The notes: generated from the letters alone by a model not told the origin. DNA of 64,000 nucleotides from Sphingobacterium olei (GCF_005048855.1 NZ_SUME01000009.1:124001-188000); one strand, 5' to 3'. Shown: positions 7,110 through 13,936, counted from the stretch's first letter. Made by a program: numbers and translations.

Positions 7110-7400
7110 TTAGTATACGTCGTCGTGCGTACCGATATCTAAAAGGAGGATATTATTAATATCGGGATTATCTATAGAGGATTCTACAACAAAAATAATT
7201 CTACAATCATAACCGCAATAACAAGCCAAATATGCGGCAAGATTTCCGCTCAGTTTATGTGTTCTCAAACTACTGTCATAGGGATCAAGAACGATCTTTT
7301 TCAACGCCTTGGCTATACCAGATTTCAGCATTGCATTTCTGCCAGCAAACTTTTTATAAGCTTTTTCAAACTGCTTAGTCGTAATAAGTTGATACGTCAT
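7110..7400 (-). CDS. RelE/YafQ-superfamily toxin (mRNA interferase)
   Basis: A 96-residue protein with the compact RelE fold pattern: MTYQLITTKQFEKAYKK, the basic helix FAGRNAMLKSGIAKALKKI, the strand LRTHKLSGNLAAYLACYCGY, then DCRIIFVVE and the terminal LLLDIGTHDDVY typical of the YafQ/HigB/ParE superfamily. The predicted function is ribosome-dependent mRNA cleavage. It starts 14 bp after its antitoxin gene on the same strand. This is the second toxin-antitoxin cassette embedded in the array, unrelated to the PIN pair and in the opposite orientation. Confidence 0.85.
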   Translation of the reverse strand: MTYQLITTKQFEKAYKKFAGRNAMLKSGIAKALKKIVLDPYDSSLRTHKLSGNLAAYLACYCGYDCRIIFVVESSIDNPDINNILLLDIGTHDDVY

Positions 7401-7414
7401 TATAGCAATACTCT

Positions 7415-7630
7415 CTATAAACTACCCAACATATGCAGTGTCTCTTCCAGGGACATCGGTTGCAATTTCCCAGCGTGATAATCTTTAAGCGATTTTCTAG
7501 CTTGTTTAGCTATTTCATTCCTACGGGCTTCGATCTGACGTTTTTTCAGGATGTCTAAGAGCATCTCTCTTGATGTGTTATCAAGGCGCATAATCTCATC
7601 TAAAGCAGAATCTATTGTACTCATTGTCAT
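7415..7630 (-). CDS. Antitoxin of the RelE-type toxin
   Basis: A 71-residue mainly helical, charged protein (MTMSTIDSALDEIMRLDNTS and KRQIEARRNEIAKQARKSLK). It matches the small antitoxins that precede RelE/ParE toxins in Bacteroidota; I do not recognise a classical HTH. It begins the minus-strand operon and is followed by the toxin after 14 bp. The ATG at 7630 could be replaced by Met3 (ATG at 7624), so the start is uncertain by two codons. It should bind and neutralise the toxin and repress the shared promoter. Confidence 0.75.
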   Translation of the reverse strand: MTMSTIDSALDEIMRLDNTSREMLLDILKKRQIEARRNEIAKQARKSLKDYHAGKLQPMSLEETLHMLGSL

Positions 7631-7746
7631 ATCCTTTTAAACAAAAATACAAAATTCAGTTGTAAAATAGAATAGTCTTCGTTATTTATGAGTAACATCT
7701 AAAAAAATGAGAATGCGGAATTTTGCTCAACCCTACGGAGCTACTC

Positions 7747-8102
7747 GTTGTGTATACCTTTCAAATTGTAGTAGCAGATTCCCGTCATTCCGACCGAAGC
7801 GGAGGAATCTAACGATATGTTTCGTATAGTTCTTAGACCCGCTCGACTTCACTTCGTTTCGCTCGGGGTGACGTGGTCTTTAAAGACGTGAGCTGTATAC
7901 CATTCAAATTGTGGTGGGTAACACCTTGAGCGTGAGAAACTACGCGGCCACGACCGTTGTGTATACCTTTCAAATTGTAGTTAGCAACACCAGTGTGCAG
8001 CAAGTCCTATTTTTCTCCAGTTGTGCATACCTTGCAATTGGGATAAGTAGCACCAGCCGGAATTTGCAGCCGAGACTCTATTGCGTATACCTTCCAAAAT
8101 CT
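7747..8102 (-). CRISPR. CRISPR-type array, segment 4
   Basis: Repeats lie at 7747-7777 (outer end truncated by a REP), 7890-7925, 7956-7991, 8020-8054 and a partial copy from 8080. Spacers 7926-7955 (30 bp) and 7992-8019 (28 bp) are unique. The end of a further repeat (GAGTAACATC) remains at 7690-7699, beside the antitoxin gene. In minus-strand reading this is the segment furthest upstream and follows 67-bp element d. Confidence 0.8.
7778..7885. repeat. REP-like inverted pair inside array segment 4
   Basis: CCCGTCATTCCGACCGAAGC (7781-7800) and the inverted CGTTTCGCTCGGGGTGACG near 7855-7873 form a palindromic pair. The repeat copy at 7747 is cut at the same internal point (GTAGTAGCAG) as the copies at 4640 and 5007, so the three junctions share one origin. 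Confidence 0.6.
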
Positions 8103-8133
8103 ATCCCCTAACTCCTACCCCCTAACATCTAAC

Positions 8134-8200
8134 ACCTAAAATAAAAAAGTATTTAGCGAGTGGCATATCGCCCTCACCCTACGGCGTCACAAGAAGCCTC
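8134..8200 (-). repeat. 67-bp element, copy d (distal end of the locus)
   Basis: Same 67-bp sequence as copies a and b, with the hairpin GTGAGGGC-gatat-GCCACTCGC and TAAATACTTTTTT on the minus strand. It is the outermost copy; nothing array-like is found beyond it. In minus-strand reading it is where a leader would be expected. Confidence 0.7.
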
Positions 8201-8497
8201 AAGTATATATTTCACTTTTTTATCAATACCAATACGTCAAAGAACATAGCGATGCATATAGAAGACCTTTCACAAAAGGCAAGCCTCTTCCTTGTCGTCT
8301 TTCGACAACACCGCATCTGAATTAAAATAAAATGATTGAAATCCTATACGCTTTTAACTGGTTTCTTCACGTGGTTTGGCGCTTCATTTAGCTTTACAGG
8401 ACCGATGTTTGTTTGAGAAAGTAAACAACCCCAATTAAACTGGAGATTTCATAATATTTTTAAATAGCCTCTTTCTCATAGTTTATGATTTAATACT
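8201..8497. other. Non-coding interval right of the array
   Basis: I find no convincing gene, repeat or RNA here. A short minus-strand reading frame (about 8340-8430) is too small to name. Confidence 0.5.
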
Positions 8498-8507
8498 GTT
8501 TGCAAAC
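8498..8507. promoter_or_regulatory. Palindrome GTTTGCAAAC upstream of XRE gene
   Basis: A perfect 10-bp palindrome about 114 bp before the XRE start, in AT-rich DNA. Together with the TTTGC-containing palindrome at 8591 it forms a candidate operator pair. Confidence 0.4.
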
Positions 8508-8590
8508 TATCTTAATACGATTTTGTTTACATAACAAATATAAAAACAAATAATAAAATAGCAAAATTTTATAATATTTTTTATTTAATA

Positions 8591-8602
8591 ATTTGCGCAA
8601 AT
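8591..8602. promoter_or_regulatory. Palindrome ATTTGCGCAAAT, candidate XRE operator
   Basis: A perfect 12-bp palindrome ending 18 bp before the GTG start of the XRE gene. It shares the TTTGC / GCAAA half sites with the palindrome at 8498. The location fits autoregulation. Confidence 0.5.
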
Positions 8603-8620
8603 AATAATTCTATTTGTTAT

Positions 8621-9100
8621 GTGAGTATCGCAAATAAAACCATATTAGCGGATATTGGTAAACAAATCCGCATACGCAGGGAAGAGCTATCTTATGCCCA
8701 GAATGATGTAGCCAATATGACAGGGCTCACTATAAATACTGTTGCATCGCTCGAGAAAGGTAAAGGTGCGACACTAAATAATTTTCTGTTGATCTGTAGA
8801 GCTTTGGAAATACAACCTAAGGATATTTTTAAAAGTGACATCAGTTTAGAACCTCTTTATAATCTTCCCCCTGAATCTAAAAGACGGATAGAGATTACCC
8901 AAAAACTTGACAACCTAGTTTACAACTCCGATTTCTTCACCAGTCCAAAGCGTGTCGCCGATGTCATCAAAGAATTAGACACCGAAAAAAGCGACAGCAA
9001 CAAATTCTCCGTTTATCTGACCGGCTATTGTAAAGAAGGCGAACTGGAATATATCAAAGAGGGTAATATCAAAAAGTATGTTAAGAAAAATAATCATTGA
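8621..9100 (+). CDS. XRE-family helix-turn-helix regulator
   Basis: A 159-residue protein. Residues 8-66 are a classical Cro/XRE domain (IGKQIRIRREELSYAQNDVA, then MTGLTINTVASLEKGKGATL and LLICRALEI). The C-terminal region (about 95-159) resembles small domains seen in HipB-like regulators but I cannot name it. The start is GTG at 8621; no ATG lies nearby in frame. It stands alone with no adjacent HipA or toxin gene, 420 bp beyond the array. Its palindromic upstream sites suggest autoregulation. Whether it regulates the neighbouring guide locus cannot be told. Confidence 0.82.
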   Translation: MSIANKTILADIGKQIRIRREELSYAQNDVANMTGLTINTVASLEKGKGATLNNFLLICRALEIQPKDIFKSDISLEPLYNLPPESKRRIEITQKLDNLVYNSDFFTSPKRVADVIKELDTEKSDSNKFSVYLTGYCKEGELEYIKEGNIKKYVKKNNH

Positions 9101-9355
9101 TCTCTTAACCTAGAAACCCATACCAACAGTCTCTTACACCTCGTCGACTAAGTGGTCTACAACATCAATTCAATACTCCGATTGAGTTCCTAAAAGATTA
9201 AAAGACGGACAAAAGTATAGAGATAAGTTTGTTACGATCAAAAGAGAAGTATCAATTTCCACTCAAAAATAACTACAGAAACATAAATTTTCTCGTCCTA
9301 AACCCTCTGAACTAACATTATTTTAAATTATGGTGTTAAAAAACCGCTGTCCATA

Positions 9356-9416
9356 GGGGTAAAATTCCGCCAAAAAGTTTTTCGGGGTACCCCACATTTT
9401 GGCGGAATTTTACCCC
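9356..9416. repeat. 20-bp perfect inverted repeat upstream of HU-like gene
   Basis: Left arm 9356-9375 (GGGGTAAAATTCCGCCAAAA) and right arm 9397-9416 are perfect reverse complements. They enclose a 21-bp loop that itself contains the palindrome GGGGTACCCC (9384-9393). No T-run follows. It could be a protein-binding cruciform-like site or a large RNA hairpin ahead of the HU-like gene. Confidence 0.75.
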
Positions 9417-9437
9417 CTCGGCGCCACACCGATGTGC

Positions 9438-9445
9438 TATGTTTG
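9438..9445 (+). promoter_or_regulatory. Putative -7 element TATGTTTG of the HU-like gene
   Basis: It matches the Bacteroidota TAnnTTTG consensus 57 bp before the HU-like ATG. No good TTG/TTTG -33 element is found at the right distance, so the support is partial. Confidence 0.45.
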
Positions 9446-9502
9446 TATCGTTGCAACAAGAGTAAAGTAAATGTTTAGTGTTTTATTTTAATTTTTTCAA
9501 TT

Positions 9503-9886
9503 ATGGCAATTAAGTACAATGTAGTCGAAATCGGCAAACCGGGAGACCCTACGGCTCCCAAAAAGTTCTACGCACGTCCGGTACATGCGGGAGAAATCGT
9601 ATTGGAAGATCTAGCTTCTGATATTTCGCATGCTTCGTCCATAACCGAGGCCGATGTATATGCTGTGTTGCAGAGTCTGGTAAGGGAGATTCCGCGCAAC
9701 ATTTCTCGTGGATATATTGTCCGTCTGGGTAATCTAGGTTCCTTTCGCCTGGGTTCGAATAGCGCGGGTAATGATGCGAGGGAAGAAGTCAATGCAGCTA
9801 ACATCGTTCGCACGCGTTTGCTTTTCCATCCGGGCAAGCAGGTACAGACGTTAATGCGAAATTTAACTTTCAAGAAAAACGAGTAA
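9503..9886 (+). CDS. HU-like nucleoid DNA-binding protein (Bacteroidota long form)
   Basis: A 127-residue protein, longer than the usual 90-residue HU. Phrases such as KFYARPVHAGEIVLEDLASD, then LQSLVREIPRNISRGYIVRL and GNLGSFRLGSNSAGNDAREE belong to the Bacteroidota HU-domain family sometimes called viral histone-like. It should bind DNA non-specifically as a dimer. The ATG at 9503 gives the family's usual MAIKYNVVE start. It is monocistronic, with a large inverted repeat upstream and a strong terminator 25 bp downstream. Confidence 0.85.
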   Translation: MAIKYNVVEIGKPGDPTAPKKFYARPVHAGEIVLEDLASDISHASSITEADVYAVLQSLVREIPRNISRGYIVRLGNLGSFRLGSNSAGNDAREEVNAANIVRTRLLFHPGKQVQTLMRNLTFKKNE

Positions 9887-9910
9887 TAGGTCGTTTTAAA
9901 TTACAGGTAG

Positions 9911-9944
9911 AAGCCTGCACCTTATGGGGTGCAGGCTTTTTTTT
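9911..9944 (+). terminator. Rho-independent terminator of HU-like gene
   Basis: Stem AAGCCTGCACC / GGTGCAGGCTT with a 6-nt loop and a run of eight T residues. Confidence 0.9.
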
Positions 9945-9984
9945 GGCCAAAAAATACGAAAAAATGACCGTGATCAAATAAAAA

Positions 9985-10069
9985 AACGCTTCGGAGAGAT
10001 TTCAAACTCGCTTCGGAGAGTTTAAAAAGTGCTCGAAGTGTTTTTAAAAACGACTTCGGCGAGTTCTAA
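9985..10069 (+). repeat. Tandem mini-hairpins with CTTCGG-type loops
   Basis: Four units of about 20-22 bp follow one another: ACGCTTCGGAGAGATTTCA, ACTCGCTTCGGAGAGTTTAA, AGTGCTCGAAGTGTTTTTAA and ACGACTTCGGCGAGTTCTAA. Three carry CTTCGG, which makes very stable UUCG tetraloops in RNA. The arms vary while pairing is partly kept. The function is unknown; the 10081-10238 remainder shows nothing else. Confidence 0.55.
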
Positions 10070-10238
10070 AAAAGTTTTTATCAACTTTGTTGAATTAAAA
10101 AAATACATCTAAGATTAAATTAGTTAACCCAAAAATCCGTAATTTAACAACAGTTTGCTCCATTCAGCATGTCAAAACCTGCTTCCCGACAAAGCAGATC
10201 AACTCAAACAATAAAAACTAAAAACGACTTTTCCAGTA

Positions 10239-11024
10239 TTATGCAATGATCTCCTCTACACTGATCTGCATATCATTGAGCGTCACCGCACCGAAGTGTG
10301 TGGCAAAGGCAACGTCCGCAGCATCCCGCCCGTAGGCTACCAGAATGCGGCCGCCTTTCGGTTCGTGTTGTGTGGCGTCAAAGCAATACCAGCGCCCACC
10401 GATATAGGCCTCAAACCAAGCGTGAAGGTCCATTGGATCCAACTCGTACAGATAGCCCGTAACCATCCGCGCTGGAATATCTAATGCCCGGCACAGGGAA
10501 ATGCCGATATGCGCGAAGTCACGGCATACACCTTTCTTCGTTTCCAATACATCGCATGCAGATGTACTGCTGTCGGTAGTGCCGTATTCGTATTGGATGT
10601 GGGTATGTATCCATTGACGGATCGCTTCCACTTGTTCATAGCCCGTGTTGCAGCCTCTGGTTATTTCCGCGCTCGCGTCGCCCAGTTTGTCAGACTCGCA
10701 GTACCGGCTCGGCAAGAGAAAGTGCAACATACCGTCCGGCAGGTCAGTGATTGGTGTCCATGCAGCTCCGTAATCCACATCGATCACATCGGCACAGTCG
10801 GCAACCACCGTGCTGCGTAGTTGGCATTGTCCGGCGGGCAGCACCAACCGTTGGCACAAATTACCATAAGTGTCGGCAAACTCTGTCATGGCCACATAGG
10901 GCGACACCTGCAACTCGTCGCGCATCACGAACTGTCCGATCCCACTCTTCGGCCGCAGCATGAATATCGTTGGCACGGGAAACTCGCAGGTAAAATCCAG
11001 AAAACAAGACGCTTGTATTAGCAT
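10239..11024 (-). CDS. Transglutaminase-like cysteine protease family protein
   Basis: A 261-residue protein if started at the ATG at 11024 (MLIQASCFLDFTCEFPVPTI); the 14 extra upstream residues look like translated leader. The N-terminal half is a beta-rich transglutaminase N-domain. The core at about 130-220 has the full Cys-His-Asp triad: Cys167 in KKGVCRDFAH, His201 in DLHAWFEAY and Asp216 in YCFDATQHE. Such proteins act as peptidases or cross-linkers; the substrate is unknown. There is no signal peptide, so it is probably cytoplasmic. It is monocistronic and divergent from the small membrane protein gene. Confidence 0.85.
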   Translation of the reverse strand: MLIQASCFLDFTCEFPVPTIFMLRPKSGIGQFVMRDELQVSPYVAMTEFADTYGNLCQRLVLPAGQCQLRSTVVADCADVIDVDYGAAWTPITDLPDGMLHFLLPSRYCESDKLGDASAEITRGCNTGYEQVEAIRQWIHTHIQYEYGTTDSSTSACDVLETKKGVCRDFAHIGISLCRALDIPARMVTGYLYELDPMDLHAWFEAYIGGRWYCFDATQHEPKGGRILVAYGRDAADVAFATHFGAVTLNDMQISVEEIIA

Positions 11025-11150
11025 AGCGTAAATATACATAAAAGCGCAGAAGACAATGAAATACACTGAATATTTAACCCAACTCCTTACAAACCTTCAT
11101 TAAAGTTGGCAGTTATTTATTTAATTGCTAACTTTAAACAAAGAACAACA

Positions 11151-11357
11151 ATGCGGACCTTCTGGATATACTTTTTTATTTTTTTGGTAATGTGTATTTT
11201 AACACAGTTGTTTCTCTATTTTTCTGCTCCCGAAAAATATACATTTGACATTGTCCAAGGTGTGGGCTATCTCGGGATCATATGCCTATCCGCACTATTA
11301 ACTTCTTATATTTTACGAAAACGTAAATATTCCTTAAAAGAGAAAGCCAACTTATAG
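11151..11357 (+). CDS. Small two-helix membrane protein
   Basis: A 68-residue protein from the ATG at 11151 (MRTFWIYFFIFLVMCILTQL). Two hydrophobic segments (about 3-24 and 34-55) are joined by a short loop, with a basic tail (RKRKYSLKEKANL) that should face the cytoplasm. An upstream in-frame ATG at 11106 would add 15 residues without extending the helix, so I prefer the shorter form. I do not recognise a family. The stop codon lies in the loop of a hairpin (AGAAAGCC / GGCTTTCT, about 11339-11368) that probably terminates the transcript. Confidence 0.65.
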   Translation: MRTFWIYFFIFLVMCILTQLFLYFSAPEKYTFDIVQGVGYLGIICLSALLTSYILRKRKYSLKEKANL

Positions 11358-11398
11358 TCGGCTTTCTCATTATTATAATTACTAATTTTCAGTTGTTG

Positions 11399-12034
11399 TT
11401 ACCTGTTAGGTTGTGGCGTCGTACGCAAATACGGTTTTATCTCTTTGAATCCTTTTGGGAATTTTGCAGGAATATCTTCCGTCTTAATAGCCGGTACGAC
11501 GATAACATCTTCTCCATCACTCCAATCCGCTGGTGTAGCAACAGAATATTCATCGGTTAACTGTAATGAATCAATCACACGTAAGATTTCGTTGAAATTA
11601 CGTCCTGTGGATGCAGGATACGTCAACGTCAATTTAACCTTGCGATCCGGACCGATAACAAATACAGAACGAACAGTAGCGGTAGCAGATGCATTAGGAT
11701 GAATCATATCATATAACTCTGCTACCGTGCGATCTTTATCTGCAATGATCGGAAAATCAACATTGGTGTTTTGAGTCTCATTAATATCCTTTATCCAGCC
11801 GAAGTGATCCTCTATATCATCTACACTCAATGCCAATACTTTTACATTACGCTTCTCAAATTCCCCCTTAAGCTGCGCAGTGCGCCCCAACTCTGTAGTA
11901 CATACCGGCGTGTAATCCGAGGGGTGAGAATACAATACTACCCAGCTTCCCTCTGTATAATCGTAAAAATCGATATCTCCAATTGTCGTTTGCGCTTGGA
12001 AATTTGGCGCTTGGTCTCCTAATCTTAAACTCAT
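11399..12034 (-). CDS. 1-Cys peroxiredoxin (Prx6 type)
   Basis: A 211-residue AhpC/TSA-family protein. The peroxidatic Cys45 lies in SDYTPVCTTELG. It is the only cysteine in the chain, which marks the 1-Cys mechanism. The long C-terminal extension (KTEDIPAKFPKGFKEIKPYL) is typical of Prx6-type enzymes. It reduces hydrogen peroxide and organic peroxides in the cytoplasm using an external thiol donor. A minus-strand -7 element TATATTTG lies at 12101-12108. It is monocistronic. Confidence 0.92.
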   Translation of the reverse strand: MSLRLGDQAPNFQAQTTIGDIDFYDYTEGSWVVLYSHPSDYTPVCTTELGRTAQLKGEFEKRNVKVLALSVDDIEDHFGWIKDINETQNTNVDFPIIADKDRTVAELYDMIHPNASATATVRSVFVIGPDRKVKLTLTYPASTGRNFNEILRVIDSLQLTDEYSVATPADWSDGEDVIVVPAIKTEDIPAKFPKGFKEIKPYLRTTPQPNR

Positions 12035-12100
12035 GTTATATATTATTTAAAATCAATATTTCATTTACTCTACTAAGGTAGTAGATTAAGATAAACACCC

Positions 12101-12108
12101 CAAATATA
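12101..12108 (-). promoter_or_regulatory. Putative -7 element of the peroxiredoxin gene
   Basis: The minus strand reads TATATTTG, matching TAnnTTTG, 67 bp upstream of the ATG. No well-placed -33 TTG is visible. Confidence 0.45.
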
Positions 12109-12247
12109 TTCCGTCATAACTTTATCATTTCTATAACAACGCGATTGTGATTAAGTTTATTTTTGTGTTAAGGAGTTTGGTGTTAAAGCAATTAATCAAT
12201 AAAAATTATTTCTCAACAAAACATTATGCAAGCATAGTATTTTTAAG

Positions 12248-12255
12248 TATATTTG
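12248..12255 (+). promoter_or_regulatory. Putative -7 element of the acyl-CoA dehydrogenase gene
   Basis: TATATTTG matches TAnnTTTG and lies 22 bp before the ATG, implying a short 5' leader. The -33 region is not convincing. Confidence 0.5.
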
Positions 12256-12277
12256 ACTATACCATACTAAACACGTT

Positions 12278-13417
12278 ATGTATTTCGAACTATCTGAAGA
12301 GCATAAAATGATTCGCGACGCTGCCCGTGAATTCGCACAAGAACTAAAAGCCGGTGCCATCCAACGGGATGAAGAAGCTAAATTTCCTTTTGAATTTGTT
12401 AAAAAAATGGGCGAACTTGGTTTCATGGGTATTATGGTGCCCCAAGAATACGGCGGAGCCGGCCTTGATACCTTAGCCTATGTATTGGCTCTCGAAGAGA
12501 TTGCAAAAATTGACGCTTCAGCTGCCGTGATCGTGTCCGCGCATAACTCGTTAGTACTATGGGGACTAAACGAATATGGAACAGAGGAACAAAAACAGAA
12601 ATATCTGGTACCACTAGCAACGGGTGAGAAACTTGGCGCTTTTGCATTGTCCGAACCCGAAGCCGGTTCGGATGCATCTTCGCAACATACGATTGCTGAA
12701 GATCAAGGTGATTATTACCTCCTCAATGGAACCAAGAATTGGATCACAAATGGTGGTAACGCCGATATATATTTAGTCATTGCGCAAACAGATGTGGGCA
12801 AAGGGCATAAAGGAATCAACGTGCTTATTGTAGAAAAGGGATACACCGGTTTTACGATCGGACCAAAAGAAAATAAGCTAGGCATCCGCAGTTCCGACAC
12901 GCATTCACTGCTATTTTCAGACGTGAAAGTACCTAAAGAAAACCGGATTGGAGATGATGGATTTGGATTTAAATTTGCCATGAAAACATTAGACGGCGGA
13001 CGGATTGGAATCGCCGCACAAGCACTGGGAATAGCAGCAGGAGCGTATGATTTAGCGCTAGCATATTCCAAAACACGCAAAACTTTCGGAAAACCGATTT
13101 CAGATCACCAAGCAATCCAATTTAAATTGGCCGATATGGAAGTTGAAATAGAAGCGGCCCGGCTGTTGACATACAAAGCCGCCTGGACAAAAGATCAGGG
13201 ATTGCCCTATGGTAAAGAAGCGGCTATGGCAAAATTACACGCATCGGAAGTGGCGATGAAGCATACCATAGAGGCCGTTCAGATCCATGGAGGATACGGT
13301 TATGTAAAAGAATATCATGTGGAACGCCTCATGCGGGATGCAAAGATAACACAGATATATGAGGGCACTTCAGAAATACAACGTCTAGTAATCGCACGTG
13401 AAATACTAAGGGCATAG
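12278..13417 (+). CDS. Short-chain-type acyl-CoA dehydrogenase
   Basis: A 379-residue flavoprotein of normal family length. The N-terminal helical domain (MYFELSEEHKMIRDAAREFA) is followed by the beta domain with the FAD-binding signature FALSEPEAGSDA and WITNGGNADIYLV. The C-terminal helical domain carries the catalytic Glu362 in QIYEGTSEIQ. It oxidises acyl-CoA to enoyl-CoA, passing electrons to electron-transferring flavoprotein. Butyryl/short-chain specificity is suggested by the Glu position but not proven. It is monocistronic, with no beta-oxidation partner adjacent. Confidence 0.93.
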   Translation: MYFELSEEHKMIRDAAREFAQELKAGAIQRDEEAKFPFEFVKKMGELGFMGIMVPQEYGGAGLDTLAYVLALEEIAKIDASAAVIVSAHNSLVLWGLNEYGTEEQKQKYLVPLATGEKLGAFALSEPEAGSDASSQHTIAEDQGDYYLLNGTKNWITNGGNADIYLVIAQTDVGKGHKGINVLIVEKGYTGFTIGPKENKLGIRSSDTHSLLFSDVKVPKENRIGDDGFGFKFAMKTLDGGRIGIAAQALGIAAGAYDLALAYSKTRKTFGKPISDHQAIQFKLADMEVEIEAARLLTYKAAWTKDQGLPYGKEAAMAKLHASEVAMKHTIEAVQIHGGYGYVKEYHVERLMRDAKITQIYEGTSEIQRLVIAREILRA

Positions 13418-13481
13418 TTTCTAGATCCTTGCGTACCAGCTAGGCAGGCATCAAAAGTCAGGATGACATAGGTCAATACAG

Positions 13482-13868
13482 TTACTTAAGATGCCTATCA
13501 ATCGTTGCCAAATGCTCGAAATCTTCAAAAGAAAAATTTCCGGTTTTGGCAGCTTGATATTCCAGTAATAGCTTTGCTTTTTGGAGTGCCTCCCTCTCCT
13601 TGTTGATAAGGCCATCATACAGGAACAATAAAGCTAAGGGACGGACTTGTTCAGATTCTAAACGATCTGCAAATTGCTTTAATTCATCCTCTCCTAATGC
13701 CAACAGATCAGCACGCTCCCGTTTAAAAAAATCGTTGTATCCTATTTCGATGTCAACAGGAGCCTGTGACTCGTCAAAGTCTTCCCACTTCCCCACTACT
13801 AATCTTAGAAACTTGCCCATTTCATTGATCCAGTTCAGGATCGTGTCTTTTTCATATCGTATTCCCAT
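13482..13868 (-). CDS. Hypothetical helical protein
   Basis: A 128-residue acidic protein without a signal peptide (MGIRYEKDTILNWINEMGKF). It is predicted mostly helical, with a TPR-like feel (LALLFLYDGLINKEREALQK, then AKLLLEYQAAKTGNFSFEDF). I do not recognise the family with confidence. It is followed at 13482 by the acyl-CoA dehydrogenase end in convergent orientation and lies 68 bp downstream of proA on the same strand, so it may be the last gene of the proBA transcript. The interval to proA (13869-13936) is a TAAxACCT-type low-complexity stretch. Confidence 0.6.
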   Translation of the reverse strand: MGIRYEKDTILNWINEMGKFLRLVVGKWEDFDESQAPVDIEIGYNDFFKRERADLLALGEDELKQFADRLESEQVRPLALLFLYDGLINKEREALQKAKLLLEYQAAKTGNFSFEDFEHLATIDRHLK

Positions 13869-13879
13869 TCTTCAAAAGT

Positions 13880-13935
13880 CAAAAATCTAATATCTAATAC
13901 CTAAAAACCTAATACCTAACTCCTAACACCAGATC
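13880..13935. repeat. Low-complexity CTAA(T/C)ACCT-type repeat
   Basis: The segment repeats variants of CTAATACCTAA, CTAACTCCTAA and CTAACACC. The same motif (CCTAACACCTAAAAT) starts three of the four 67-bp elements in the guide locus, which may reflect a common recombinogenic sequence. Confidence 0.5.
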
Positions 13936-13936
13936 C

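Noticed and set aside
7257..7478. Plus-strand frame opposite the RelE-type toxin and antitoxin
   Set aside because: It overlaps both well-supported genes on the other strand and has no family signal.
6606..8111. Short plus-strand reading frames over the repeats (6606-6875, 7911-8111)
   Set aside because: They translate the repeat itself (VVYTFQI recurring) and are a by-product of an open frame in the repeat.
5176..8200. Integron with attC sites around toxin-antitoxin cassettes
   Set aside because: The 67-bp elements surround toxin-antitoxin genes and are partly palindromic, but they lack a GTTRRRY core on the other side and no integrase is present; two of the intervals hold array segments, not genes.
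8340..8450. Possible remnant of a gene on the minus strand (ending GPVKLNEAPNHVKKPVKSV)
   Set aside because: About 34 codons after an in-frame stop, with no start or family match that I can support.
10296..11021. Several plus-strand frames opposite the transglutaminase gene
   Set aside because: They are shadows of a GC-richer gene with an intact catalytic triad on the minus strand.
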